Origin: Icerya purchasi
Lineage: Eukaryota; Arthropoda; Insecta; Hemiptera; Monophlebidae
DNA length: 64,000 nt
Direction of reading: 5' to 3'
Assembly: GCA_039619475.1 (NCBI GenBank)
Contig: CM077116.1
Span: 302,230,464-302,294,463, forward strand
In this document: piece by piece, positions 37,334 to 49,303 of the stretch
How positions within the stretch are numbered: position 1 is the first letter of the stretch
Layout: each line of letters begins with the position of its first letter
The notes under the pieces: model-generated
What the model saw: only the letters and a program-made list of their open reading frames with translations
Told to the model about the DNA's origin: nothing
Databases searched by the model: none
Translations under genes and position numbers: made by a program

Positions 37334-40186
37334 AATGAAATAACTCGTACAATACGATTAAAAGCAGTGTAAATTGTTCGTGTTATTATAAAAAAAAAAA
37401 AAAAATAGAAAACGATGAACTATGTCCGTAATTATTTTAAATAACATATAATGAAATAAATGTTACATTCTACCTAAGATTCGGTTTATGCTTTGAAAAA
37501 TGCCAAAGACAAAAAAAAAAAAAAATAGAACAATTCGCAATACAATAAAAACACCAATTTAACCGTACACAACTTCAGTTGATCGACCGCGCGTGCTTTT
37601 TAAACAATAAGTGAACAAAGTCGTACGAGAATTCATAGAAATTACAAAATGCTAACGGTCATCGAATGAAGACACTAAACGCTAATAATCTTCGACGAAG
37701 GTCTCGCAGTAATGAACAAACCTCGAATCAAATTAAGCAACTGCAAGTAAGATTGTCGAATAATCTAATCAACTTAATTTCCATAAAATGCAGTAGTAGC
37801 TTTTGTAATTACTACGATATAATATATATATATATATGAACAGTTTATAACGGAAACCACAATGAAGGTAATAAATTGGACTGGTCGAAAAATACGTATT
37901 AGAAACGTCTTGACCCTATTATAAATATTACTACACTACCAAATACGGTGATATTGCAGAGGTATTTTTCCTATATTACATTTATGCCACACACACACAC
38001 ACACACACATCGTATTATTCTTCATATCGAATTTTACAGATGGCATCTTGATGAATCACTTTATTTCTTATTACTTCGGGGTGATATTATTATCTCGAAT
38101 TAGCATTTTATTAATGTAAAAGTAAGTTTATTCGACGTTCTATTTCAATGATTTTCCTTTTAATCTCGTTCATTTCTGAATATACTAAAATATAAGCTAT
38201 GCAATCTTAATATAATTTTTTTATATTTTTACTAATCCGGACACATTTCGAATCAGGGTTTAAAATTTATAAATACACACTATCTCGATATATATATATA
38301 TATATATATATTGATTAGCGACGGTAACGTCATCATAGCGATGAGGTGGAATCAGTTCTGCAACAATATACATATTGTTTACACATTTTTTCATCTCTTC
38401 CGCGGTTAGATTATTTTTTAATTCCGATGTAAATCTTTTTAAAACTGTTATAATTCCTAATTATATGCATCGACACTGAAAACACTATTCCAAAATTTCT
38501 AATTATTACAAATTATGCAATAACTGTACAAAGTATGACTTGCTCCCCCCCCCCCCCCCAAAAAAAAGAAAAACTAAATTCCATTCAATATACGTGTGTA
38601 AAGAAATAAAAATTATACAAACCAAATCGAAAATGAAAAAGTAAATACATGATAATAATAACTGGTTGAATGCAATGTGACCGGTAAAAGTCACACCAAA
38701 AACCTTCTGCTTATTTAAGTGTTTGCGCACGAAATTCTGCGTGCGCCAGGAGCACAGTGTACATCTGTACAGGTTAAACCCGTAAACGATTTTTTTAGAT
38801 GTTTCAAAATTAAAACCTATTCATTTTTTTTTAACATTAGATTCAGCGTCAAAAAGAGCAGCATATTAAACTACAAATGATAAAAACTAGTATTTTTCAT
38901 ATTTTCTTAACTACTCCGAAACAGCTCGTCAAATTTACTCAAATTCTAGCGCGTTTGCGACTCTGTATCAATACAGATCAGATGATACGAACCGGACGTA
39001 AACAAGCATCATTTGTTCAAAAGCAAAGATGTTCCAAAGTTTTATCTGCACCTTACAAACATATATGTATACCTAGTTGTATACACACAGATACACACGA
39101 AATCACGTAAGTAAACATTTGTTTCAGAATTTTTTTTTTTTTTTTTTAGATTTTCTGTATTCATAAACAAAATAAATCATGAAATTCTCAATTTCAATAT
39201 TTTAGACGATCAAATACCGTCCGCCGCCGCTGAAAACCAATAAGAAGAAAAATATACCGCATTTTGTCAAGCTGACGTAATAACCTTTCCAAATACTTCG
39301 TAATACGCTTTAGTATCCAACTGAACTTTACTCCAGTTATATATTTATTTAATAACTTACCTGTATACACAAATGGCATTTAATTCAATGGCTACAATTT
39401 TAGTTGCGATAAAGTTTATTTACAATAGGCGAAAGTTACGAATAAGACAGTGTCATTAAATGTGCAACTAACCAATTGTTGCCTGATTTTGTTTGCCTCG
39501 TGTGTCAAAATACACGCCGCGCGTAACTAAAACAATTAACGCCGGTTTCAAAACACGTCAAAATAAATTTTCCCTTATTTTGAGGTTTGCCAATTACAAA
39601 TAAATATCTGCATAATAATATAATTCGTTGAGACCATTTTATGACTAGTGTTTCGTTTTTGAATTTGCAAAAAATTCTGCTTTTTTCAGAGAGCAGCAAA
39701 GATACTTGAATATTCAATTTAAATCCGGATTTTTTCATAATACAAAGATCTGAAAATTTACGGGCGCATTTCCGAAGAAAGCAATTGGGATCGGTCTGCC
39801 ATCTTTGAGATGCCATTGGACTTTATATACTGCGAATTCACTAAACGCACGGTACCAAAATTATGTAATTCACTTTTTTTTTACGTCGACAATAATTTTT
39901 AATATTCGGGAAAATTTATTATATAAACTTTTATGTCTATTGGCGTTACTTTTACTTTTCACTGAGCGTATAAAAAGTAACTGAAAAAAGAAAAATCGTT
40001 AATTTAAGTTTTTATCAAAATAACAAGGAAAAGCATAAAAAAAGTATAGAAGCGGAACGAGCATATAAACAAATGAAAATTCTGCAAGTATTTCGAGAAG
40101 AAAAATACACGTTGACACTGAAAATGTTTTATATATCCTGCATAAACCAATAATAACGCTATCACGAATTTTTATCACAGATTTAG
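37334..40186. other. No gene seen; several microsatellites
   Basis: TA runs at 37821-37837 and 38288-38311, a (CA)11 tract at 37988-38009, C15 followed by A at 38545-38567, T18 near 39130. Open frames here are short, overlap on both strands and show no domain. Confidence 0.4.
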
Positions 40187-40233
40187 TAATAATAATAATA
40201 ATAAGAAGAAGAAGAAGAAGAAGAAGAAGAATA
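40187..40233. repeat. (TAA)n-(AAG)n compound microsatellite
   Basis: TAA repeats change to AAG repeats at 40204. Could be the tail of a lost LINE copy, since the RTE-like elements here end in AAG repeats, but no coding part was found beside it. Confidence 0.9.
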
Positions 40234-40523
40234 AAATGCACCTCTCACTTCTGAAACCTACTTCAGATAGTGAATGCGTCCTACTTTTTTTTGTATGTAT
40301 TTAAAGTAAAGATTTTTATATCATATTGAGTTCATAATTTGCTTTCCGCGGTAACTTGTAAACAAACAGAAATAATAAATTTAAAACTAATCGGAAGTAT
40401 CAAAAAAACATTTCTCCCTAGAGTACCATACACGTGTATGTATATACATACGAGTATGTATATCGAATAAATTTTAGACACGATGAAAAAGCATAAACAC
40501 ATTAATAAATGTTGCAAATAGCC

Positions 40524-40665
40524 AGCTACCGTAGCATAGTTGGTTATGCAGTATTGCGTTTCGTTCAGGTAAAATTGGGGTCAATTCCCTACGCCGTACA
40601 TTGACACTTCCAAAAATTTCACTTGTGCTAAGTTAATGTCCGTAGCTGACACGCCAAAAAAAAAA
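40524..40665 (+). mobile_element. tRNA-derived SINE (family A), complete-looking copy
   Basis: Head AGCTACCGTAGCATAGTTGG carries the A box; GGGGTCAATTCCC at about 40577-40589 is a recognisable B box (GGTTCAANTCC type). The body has AAAATTTCACTTGTGCTAAG, then GTTAATGTCCGTAGCTGACACGCC and an A10 tail, matching 12697-12841 position by position. Confidence 0.85.
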
Positions 40666-40839
40666 GAACGTTAAAGAATATTTGATACCAAAAAAACTGC
40701 CACAATATTTTCATAATATTCTCAACAATGACAAAGCCATTAATATATGTATATAATATGACCTACCGTGGATTCCCAACTATGCTGGAATTAAAGAGTA
40801 TTGAGCTGATTCTTTGGCTCGCTTAGGGGGCTTCTAATG

Positions 40840-41345
40840 GACATCCTCTTCATAAATTTCCTGCTCACAATACTAATCATATTTCCTAAACAGTTCCATA
40901 TTACATTATGGAATGATATTTATTTTTCCCTTTTCTCCAATCCGAATTCCTTTTATCTTTCCGTCCAGCCTTTATTACCTTTTTTCACCAGTTGGTTTGA
41001 CAAGTTTCCTTCTCTTGGTCGTTCCCTGATCACTGCCATATGTCGCCTTTCGATCATAGCTTTCTCCCTTCGTAATTTTTTCGTTTTTCCCTCGTCTCTT
41101 CTCCGCGGTGTATTCCTTTTTTCTATGTGATGCCAATCATGTCGAATGTTCTCCACTTTCTTCAGAACGTTCTCTTTTCTATTCTGAGCTTTTAGATCTT
41201 GGTACTCCATACAATAACTCTTATGTTCGCTCATTTCCTTCCGTGTCAGTTCGTCCTATTCTAGCTTCTTTCATTCATTCTAACTCGCACCGGATTAAAA
41301 TCTAATATGTTATACTCCTTTCGAGTTATTATTTAGATTCCTTGG
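40840..41345 (-). repeat. Unclassified repeat U, shorter copy
   Basis: On the minus strand it starts near GGGTGCGCTAAAAGAG...CAATCAACCAAGG and continues as purine-rich sequence with a 93-codon frame rich in Arg, Lys and Glu (40953-41234). The head resembles those at 45660 and 50278 (minus strand). The highly charged frame could be the start of a retroelement ORF1 or just purine-rich DNA. The similarity is short and partly diverged. Confidence 0.3.
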
Positions 41346-44080
41346 TTGATTGGGCTGTTACTCTTTTAGCGCACCCAAAAAGAAAGAAAAAAGGAAAATA
41401 CATATAACACGACCTTTCGGACCTCCCCCACGGAGAATCTCACTAGGTTCATAGATGGCATTTCCATGAAGCACCCATTAACGGTTTCTATTTTGTTACG
41501 TGTGCAGTTCGTAGTAATATTATTTTGCTTATTTTTGAATAATCGGAAAAGGAGGTCGTAACGAAAGTTTGATCCAGAGTATTAAAATTCTCCGATAAAT
41601 AAATAAGCTGCTACTTCCTTCCGTAAAAAGTTGATATAGTATAAAGAATAATTTTATAACGGGGGAATAAAACCGAGCAAGAAGAAATTAAAAAATAAAC
41701 AGTGTAAAATAAATGCACTGACATTAAAATGTTTATGCGAGCATTGTAATTAGGATAATTCTAGATAAAAAAAAGTACCTTAGATCACATCTATTTTAGT
41801 TCGAGACCTCACAAAAACGATACCCCATCTACTTAAATATCCCATTTCGAAATGAACAAAAATACATGCTACGGCCAGAAACTACATTATTACTTCTACG
41901 CCGAATTGCAATATAAACTCTCAATCAAATACACAAGAGAACCCAATAACTATTCTACATGTTAAACCGAATTTTTCAGGCACATTATACACAGCTCCTA
42001 ACTGGCACGTGACAGTATTTTAAAGTACATCTATAATTCGCTGTACTACAAAATTTACAAACACTAAAATACAGTTTTCACTCGTATAATTTTAATTAAT
42101 TTTTATTCATTTTACCTCGTTTTACGTGGCGGGAAGATGGTAGTTGACGTTTAATTTATTTTTATTTACAGAGATATGCTACTAAGAAGTTATAATAGAA
42201 ATTTAAAAATAGAAAAAAGCAAAATAAATTACCAAACGCGTAATCAGACGATAGATCTCAAAAGCTACATTATGCCCATTCTCATTTTCTTTCTATAAAA
42301 CGATATAAAATTAAATTGGTAATTTCAAAGAGAGAAAATGCCAGATATTGAAATTTGATAAATCCAATATAGCTACAATTTTCATGCACATTATAATAGA
42401 GTTCTGGCACACAAGGAATTTTATAAAGATATAATCTGCAAAAGATACAACGATTGTACAAAATTTTTCTTCTAAGGATTCATTAATACTATCTGAGATA
42501 ATGTCAATCACCATATGCAAACTTAAAACTTTCATTACGGATAAATAAAGAAAATCTAAAACGCAAACTGCTTCGATTATTATCGTCAACCGTGATGACT
42601 TGACATTACGACAACGAGTATTCCCTTTTTTGATATGTTGCAATTGTACTTGAAATTTCTTACAAATCAGTACGTTATGCCGTACCATACTTTTATTTTT
42701 TTTTTAAATTTAATTTGCCAGGTAACTCCTGACCTGTTTAAAATGATCCCCTGTTTTCACAATGTCCACGCCTACTGTATGCTATAAAGACTTCAGCTGT
42801 TGTAAATACCATTTTCGGTAATATCTCTAAATCTGCAACAGTAGTTTATCGATACGAATATATTAAGGACACAGCAGTAGTGGCATAATGGGCTAATTCC
42901 GGTCAAATTTGCTAACCTTTTTTTGAAGTATAAAATTATTTTCATCGATTAAATTTTCAAAAATTACGCGCTCGAATCATTTAATACGAGGCAAATTAAA
43001 TGTCGATATTAATTACGGGAGAAATTACTGAAATTATACATCCGAAGAAAAAGATTAAATATTTACAGAAATGGATAGTGAGTAATGTGCAACAATCACA
43101 GTTAAACTGCAAAATTAATTATTACGGAGAATACTTTAAATATTCCTAAAATCCGGAATATTTATTTTAGCGAGGTTGGCTTTATTTTTTTACGAATATA
43201 TATATAAAAATAATAAAAATAAAAAAAAACACCATCGTTCATTTCGACAAAGTAATGGAAAAATAAAACACGATACGTACCTACATAACAACACGCTGAT
43301 AATGAACACCGGGTTCATATACTTTCATTGTAACTAAAAATATTAAATTTCCGACGGAATTTTATGTCGCAAAGTTATAACTATATTACAAAGTTAAAAC
43401 ATTATTAACGGAAAATAATAGAATTAAATTCGGTACGAAAAAAAATTATTATTTTAAACACTCGAACAACGAATAACACAACCACCAACGTTCGAGGCAG
43501 AAACAGACTGGTCAAACAAGAACGCTACTGTATAACTTTTACCGCCAAATAGCATACACCGAGCCCCTCCCTGTTATAAACATCCTACATACATCAGCTG
43601 CTTCTGTCCGCGGTAACGCCGATAGTTCGGCCGACAGGGCACAGAAATAATCGGGTTACAATTTGCACCCTTTCTGAGGAATTTTTAAATTATTCCAAAA
43701 ACACCGACCCTACCATACAATCAAAAATGAAAAAAAAAAAAAAAAAAAAAAAGAAGCAAAAAGAGCCTATATAGGTAGAAAATAAAAATGTATGGCGAAG
43801 CTCCCGTATTTAGAAGCACAACTCGGAAATCGACGTTTTGGTTTAAATTATATACAGCTTAGGTACGAGATGATCTATGATGCTCATTGGTCAAATTGTC
43901 CAAGAGAATTTTTCTATTTTTTTTGTTACTTCTCCGCTTAACTAAACGAACGATTAGACACATTCCCTGTGATAAGGAACCGCCGGCCTTTGAATTAATT
44001 ACTAAATTTGTATAATGCGATGTACCTATACAATCGGTTAATGAAAATAACGAATAATGTAAAAAATAAATAACTCGAAT
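41346..44080. other. No gene supported
   Basis: A 125-codon minus frame at 42311-42688 is Ile/Leu/Cys-rich without a motif. An A22 tract is at 43731-43752. An A-box-like stretch near 42888 is too short to call a SINE. Otherwise AT-rich. Confidence 0.35.
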
Positions 44081-45486
44081 CAGTGTCGGATCCACGGCGG
44101 GCGAGATATTGGACATCCCCTCGCCCAAAAAAAGTAACCAAATTCTCGATGAAAAATCTTTTTACAACAGAGAAACTTAATTTATACTATAAAAAAATTG
44201 TATAAATGTTATACCTATGAATTTAATTATAACTAATATTTAATACTATTAATATTACGTTTTTATTCTGTTTTAAATGCAACTGTCGTCGATCTTTTGT
44301 CTTTTTTATATATTTTTGCTTTTTATTTTATAATGTAAATGGAAATAGTTTAATAAGAAATATATATATATATATATTTAAACTTGCTCACGGACAAACA
44401 ATTCGGATCGGATTACTAATAAAAATAATAAAATGCTTTTTTACAAAAAATAAATACCGACTTCAAGGTTTATTATACAAATTTAAAGATGCACTAAAAA
44501 GTAAAAAATAATTATTCCCGATAAAATATATATATCAGAGTGATATAATTAAGGTGATATCGTAATTCTTATACAACATTAACTTTTTGGAGTTGGAATT
44601 AAATTCATGTTAGGAACAATTTAATCAACATTTAATGCAGTTTTTAATTATTCTTTTAATATGAATTTGATGCCAACTCCAAAAAATTAATGTTGTATAA
44701 GAATTCCGATATCACCTTAAGTTATATCACTTATTTTTTACTTTTTAGTGCATTTTTAAATTTGTATAATAAACCTTGAAGTCGGTATTTATTTTTTGTA
44801 AAAAAGCATTTTATTTTTTACTTTTTAGTGCATTTTTATTCAATTAAATTAAAACATTTTAATAAGAACAGATATTTCCACGGTAAAAACACCAAAAGCT
44901 ACATTTCTATGGTAATTTGGCAAATTTATAGTATTTTAAGTCAAAAATCTAATCCGACGGTGAAAACAATCATGAATGAAAAGCATCCAAAAAGCTTCAA
45001 TCTCCCGCACTATTAAGGATAACTCAAAAACTATCGGTCAGATCTTGATCAAATTTAAATGGGACCACATGACAAACGCCACCTTTCAAATAAAAGAAGA
45101 ATCGTCAAAATCGGTTCACCTAAAAGAAAGTTCTGTGGTAACACATGTAAAAAAAAAAACAGTCGAACTGAATACTTCCTCCTTTTTTGAAGTCGGTTAA
45201 AAAAGAATTAAAGTGTAATAAAAAATAATACCGCTTTATTTTTTCTAGTAATTTACCATTCAAATTCCAAACTACCATTTTAGCCACAATTTTATAATTT
45301 CGTTTTATTTTTCACCTAAAAATAAAACAAAAACTGTAATAGTTGTGTATTTTTAAAACATTTTTAAATTTCTAAAGAGCTGGTAGCTGTTTGATTTTCT
45401 TTATGAAACAAGGTATTTCTCAAATTTACTGTCTACCATATAAGATAATCCTCCCACCCATCAATGTCTCTTTGGATCCGCTCCTG
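44081..45486. mobile_element. hAT-type MITE, copy 2, interrupted
   Basis: The left end CAGTGTCGGATCCACGG and right end TTTGGATCCGCTCCTG mirror each other and the ends of 28073-28730. Interior blocks match copy 1 on both sides of an insertion at about 44430-45203. Flanks CTCGAAT (44074-44080) and CTTGAAT (45487-45493) look like a decayed target duplication with one mismatch and a one-base slip. Without the insert the copy would be about 630 bp, near the 658 bp of copy 1. Confidence 0.85.
44430..45203. mobile_element. Snapback element nested in the hAT MITE
   Basis: Left arm 44430-44612 and right arm 44656-44812 are near-perfect inverted copies; both contain TACCGACTTCAAGGTTTATT or its complement and GCACTAAAAAGTAAAAAATA or its complement. 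The left arm has about 30 extra bases near 44511-44540. After the right arm, TTTTTTACTTTTTAGTGCAT is repeated at about 44815, and the insert ends with CCTTTTTTGAAGTCGGTTAA near 45180-45200, inverted relative to ACCGACTTCAA at its start. The ends ACCGACTTCAA...TTGAAGTCGGT may be the true termini. Confidence 0.8.
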
Positions 45487-45559
45487 CTTGAATACTAAAT
45501 AAAATACACTGGTAATGTTTTTTCGGGACACATTTCTCACCTTCAACTTCCTACTAACA

Positions 45560-45660
45560 ATATCTGACCGCATTCAAATATAACTGATTCATTTCCATTT
45601 CTAATTGTTTCTGGGTGAAGGTTCTTGGTTGACGAGCCCCCCACCAAACCCGCCAAAAAA
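45560..45660 (-). repeat. Unclassified repeat U, head fragment
   Basis: Minus-strand TCAACCAAGAACCTTCACCC and the following AGAAACAATTAGAAATGG resemble TCAACCAGAAATCTTTATCC and ACAAACGATTAAAAGG at about 50240-50278. Only about 100 bases are shared. An A10 tract follows at 45656 on the plus strand. Confidence 0.4.
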
Positions 45661-47340
45661 AAAAACACATTCGAGGAAAGAAAAACACATGTTCGTATGG
45701 GAATAAATGTATACTGTAAATTATCTGAATATTTGCAAAAGAGCTAGATTTAATGAGAAAAGGAACTCAAGAGCAGAAATATTAGTAAAACAGTTATAAT
45801 TGATAAAACACTTAAATGCAATTAATAATTATAGAATACGCCGACTAGTGTCGATTGAACTATAATCATTGACTTAAAATTTAATGCAGTAATTATGGTG
45901 CAACCGATTTTATATTTATATGAGGAAAAACCAGATGGTTTCAGCCCCCCCCCCCCCAATATATATTAAATTTATGGAGCAAACGCAAGAATTACTACAC
46001 GGCTTTGTTGAAGAGAAAATTTTTGATAATTGCTAAATTTTTGTTTTTAAAGTTACATATTTGAAACATATGTGACAACTTAATATAGATGTTAAAAATG
46101 TATGTAAGTACGCATAAGTACGTATTATATCTAGAATACGGGATAAAATAATTTTCACTCTCATTATTGTCTGTGTATCATCGTTCAAATCCATTCGCCT
46201 GGTATTTTGAAAGTTAGCCATAAGATACGCAATGTAAATTTTTTTACAGCATTGTAATAAATTAGAAATTATCCTAAATGAAAATAATAAATAGCAGTTT
46301 CGATTGGTTTTTAAATATTATAATTTTGTCGATTGTTCGTACAGCGCCATTTAAATATTTAATAACACTAAATTTATGTAAAACCAATTAAATTGTTATT
46401 CAGACATTCGGTTTTCCTTTGTTTATCAAGTGTTTTACGTGTTTTCCAGAATTATTTTAATAATTGTATTAATGTAAATATATAATATTTAACGAGAAAT
46501 AACATTTTAAATATATGTGAAAAGAATAAAAAAAAAAACACGAAATATGATGTTTCTTTAAAAAAAGGAAAATCACATAATTCATATTTGGTAAGTATTT
46601 CAAATTTTAATAAAAAATCATATACTATCGGAATAGTCGCTAGTTTAATTTTAAATTTGTACTCCACATGAATTCGAAAATAAATTATTTGATATACCGA
46701 GCGAAGAATTTTAGCATGATTAAGAGAACGTGTTACAAAACGACGTTTAGATCCATTTCGGATTAGTCACAAGACAAGTCCGACTAATTTGATTAAAACG
46801 ATTAAAATTACGTATGAACACAAAAATCTACACGCATATCTCCTTTCATACTGATTTGGCCAAGATAATAGTTGATTGTGTAATGCAATTGTAATCGAAT
46901 TAATTGAATTGCTCACTTCGACTAATATGGTGGACCTTCACTTTTTTTAATCAAATGAAATATTAAAAACTTTTCCAAGTTTGCTGTGCCAGTATTGAAA
47001 AAAGGCAGTCTACAAAAATTTATTTTTTAGTGCATATGAAAATATCGTTTATACATTTACACTGAATTTTTTTTGAATCGTTATAATTTAAAATTATTTT
47101 TCATAATTTAGATTTTGATCCACGGGTTTGTTTCGTTACAAAAATGTAAAATTTTGACCCTACTGACGTTGATACATCAAACAATACTCCAAATAATTTA
47201 AACGCGATGGAAGCTCATTAGAAATTACACCAAATAAAAGCAAAAAATAATAAGTATATCATGATATCGATAGAATGATAAAAAAATTTTTAAGTAATAA
47301 AGAGAAATACGAAATGTTAAAAACGAGTTCTCCCAGAATT
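45661..47340. other. No gene seen
   Basis: C13 run near 45945-45957, A11 near 46528. Short frames without motifs. No repeat pair noticed. Confidence 0.4.
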
Positions 47341-47461
47341 TTTTTTCACGTAGGACCTGATTCGAATCCCGATACCGCGCATTGAAACTTGCGAAAAAAA
47401 AGTTTACTTGTGCTAGTTAAAGTCCATAGTTGGCACAAAAAAAAAAAAAAAAAAAAAACTA
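47341..47461 (+). mobile_element. SINE family A, 5'-truncated copy
   Basis: Starts within the tRNA-like part: GATTCGAATCCC is a clear B box. AGTTTACTTGTGCTAGTTAA and GTCCATAGTTGGCAC follow, then an A22 tail. These match the 12697 and 40524 copies; the A-box end is missing. Confidence 0.75.
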
Positions 47462-47576
47462 GATAAATATAAAAAATGCCACAAAAGTGTTCAAAAATCA
47501 TGCACCGATGGAGTATCATAAAATGGCTTTGATAAAAAGTGCTCGCTCTATTAATAATTTTGAACAACCAGAGATA

Positions 47577-47744
47577 TATTTTTTTTTTTGGCCTGGCTTT
47601 AAATACCATTTGGCCACTAACTAATCATTAAGTTAACCTTTTCAGTAAATCAGTCTATATCTGTGTTGGCCGTCGCTGGGAATCGAACTCATGACCATTA
47701 TTTTAATAATCAAGAGTTCACGCCGCTAGCCTATCGCGACGGCC
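47577..47744 (-). mobile_element. tRNA-derived SINE (family B) with target-site duplication
   Basis: Read on the minus strand it begins GGCCGTCGCGATAGGCTAGC (A box) and continues to GAGTTCGATTCCCAGCGACG (B box). GCCGTCGC and GCGACGGC form a perfect 8-bp acceptor-like stem. The body ends with CCAGGCC and poly-A at 47579-47588. Direct repeats AACAACCAGAGATA (47563-47576) and AACAACCAGAGGTA (47745-47758) bracket it exactly: a target-site duplication with one mismatch, the signature of LINE-machinery insertion. It is unrelated in body sequence to family A. Confidence 0.9.
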
Positions 47745-47756
47745 AACAACCAGAGG

Positions 47757-48548
47757 TAAATGTTATTTTGGACACTGGAAACAAAAAAGTGGCTCTCTCA
47801 ATACCATTTGGTAGTTTGCGTGCATAACGCTATAGTATTGTCTAGAATCATGTATGGGATATCAATTTGGGGGGAAGCAAAAAGAACGGTAATCAAAAAG
47901 ATTGGTAGTCAGCAAAAGAAATGCTTAAAGGTAATATTCCCTAATAAAGATCAGGTTAATAGTAATATAAGCTGTTGGAGAGAGAGAAATGAAATGTCTC
48001 CGAGGATGTGCTACTTTTATCACTGATAGCTTGAAGATAAGACCACAAGTATATCAATAGCTACGAAGACAGGAAGCAGGACAACGAGGAATAATAGGGA
48101 GGTATACTTTGTTCGACCGAAAGGCATAAACAGTAAAATTAATAATTCGGATGAAATCGTTTTAATTAAGCTGCTAGAACAAATCGCAGAAGATATAATG
48201 CAAAAAGGGATAGGAACTTGGAAAGTATGAATTAAGCAATGGTTGGTTAATAACATTAATGAGTAAAACTAAGTTAGATAAATTGGGAACTAGCTGTGGC
48301 GAAGAATCGACCATTTGTATTTGTCGAACGTGTAATACGAAATTGTTTGTATAATGATAAGTAGTTTTTTTTTGTTATATCTTTTTTATTTTTTGTTTTA
48401 TTATGATTATTTTGTTTTTATTTATTTTTTTCTCACTATTTATAATTATGAAAATTAAACGATGGTAAGCGTGTTGGGCACCCGCAGACAGGCAGTATGC
48501 CTTGTGAGACCCACAACTTAGTTGAAAAAAACAAAAGAAAAAAAAAGT
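47757..48548 (+). pseudogene. LINE (Jockey/CR1-like) reverse transcriptase C-terminal end and 3' UTR
   Basis: The frame 47760-48026 contains IVLSRIMYGISIWGEAKRTV and KIGSQQKKCLKVIF, matching the LNYGI..WG....T.L..I...Q.K.LR.I. thumb block of Jockey/CR1-like reverse transcriptases. After a frame change, TKTGSRTTRNNREVYFVRPK and KINNSDEIVLIKLLEQI form the usual C-terminus. The 3' UTR runs to an A-rich tail near 48524-48548. The upstream RT is missing; the family B SINE sits immediately before it. Confidence 0.75.
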
Positions 48549-49303
48549 AATTGAAAATAGCAGAAAAAAGCTTATACCAATTATAAAACGGTTATATTTT
48601 GGTTTGTCAAAATATTCTTCTCAGAGATCATCATAATGACGATAAATTAGATTAAAATGAATAAATGTCACAAAAGCACTTTGTAGTTTTATTAAAATTC
48701 CGATTGAATCGGGTGATACAGAGCTTCAAAGTCCATTTTGACGTAAAAACGACGCAAAATGAAATTATTAAATGCTGTCGTCATGCAATAATTTTAAGAA
48801 AAAATTTAATAATTTAGGCTAAACATTATTCTATACTAGTTTATGCAACAACTGATATTAGTAATGTTGAGCGAATAAGTTTTTGTTTCTACCATATTTT
48901 GATACAGTGACAGCTCAAATCACCGAAAGATTGATTTGCTTTGTTCCTGCAGAAGAAACAAGTAGAGAAATTCAGTCTTAGATACACTAAATTTCACACG
49001 CGAAAAAGCGGTAAATATTATTTAATAGTTTAATATGTGCATAGTAAAATTGAAAACTCCGGGCAATCAAAAAAAGCTGTCAAAACATTTTGACTGACAA
49101 TTTTAAAGGAATATTGCAGACTGAATGTCTTTACACCATTTAATTACATCAACTCAGTTCTTAAAAGTCAATTTTCAAAAGGTAGACATGAAAATATTAT
49201 AAATCTGTTCGACCTAATTCCTAAACGGATAAAAAAAATTAATAATCTGGATAAAATTTTACAAGCAGCTAAAATTGATCAAAATGATTTATTAACGCCC
49301 GCT
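48549..49303. other. No gene seen
   Basis: AT-rich, no open frame of note. It ends at an abrupt change into pyrimidine-rich sequence near 49304. Confidence 0.4.

Noticed and set aside
42311..42688. 125-codon minus frame as a membrane protein
   Set aside because: Hydrophobic composition follows from AT-rich DNA; no conserved motif or signal peptide could be supported.
47670..47744. tRNA gene on minus
   Set aside because: The acceptor-like stem and B box are good, but the body, poly-A and target duplication show a SINE.
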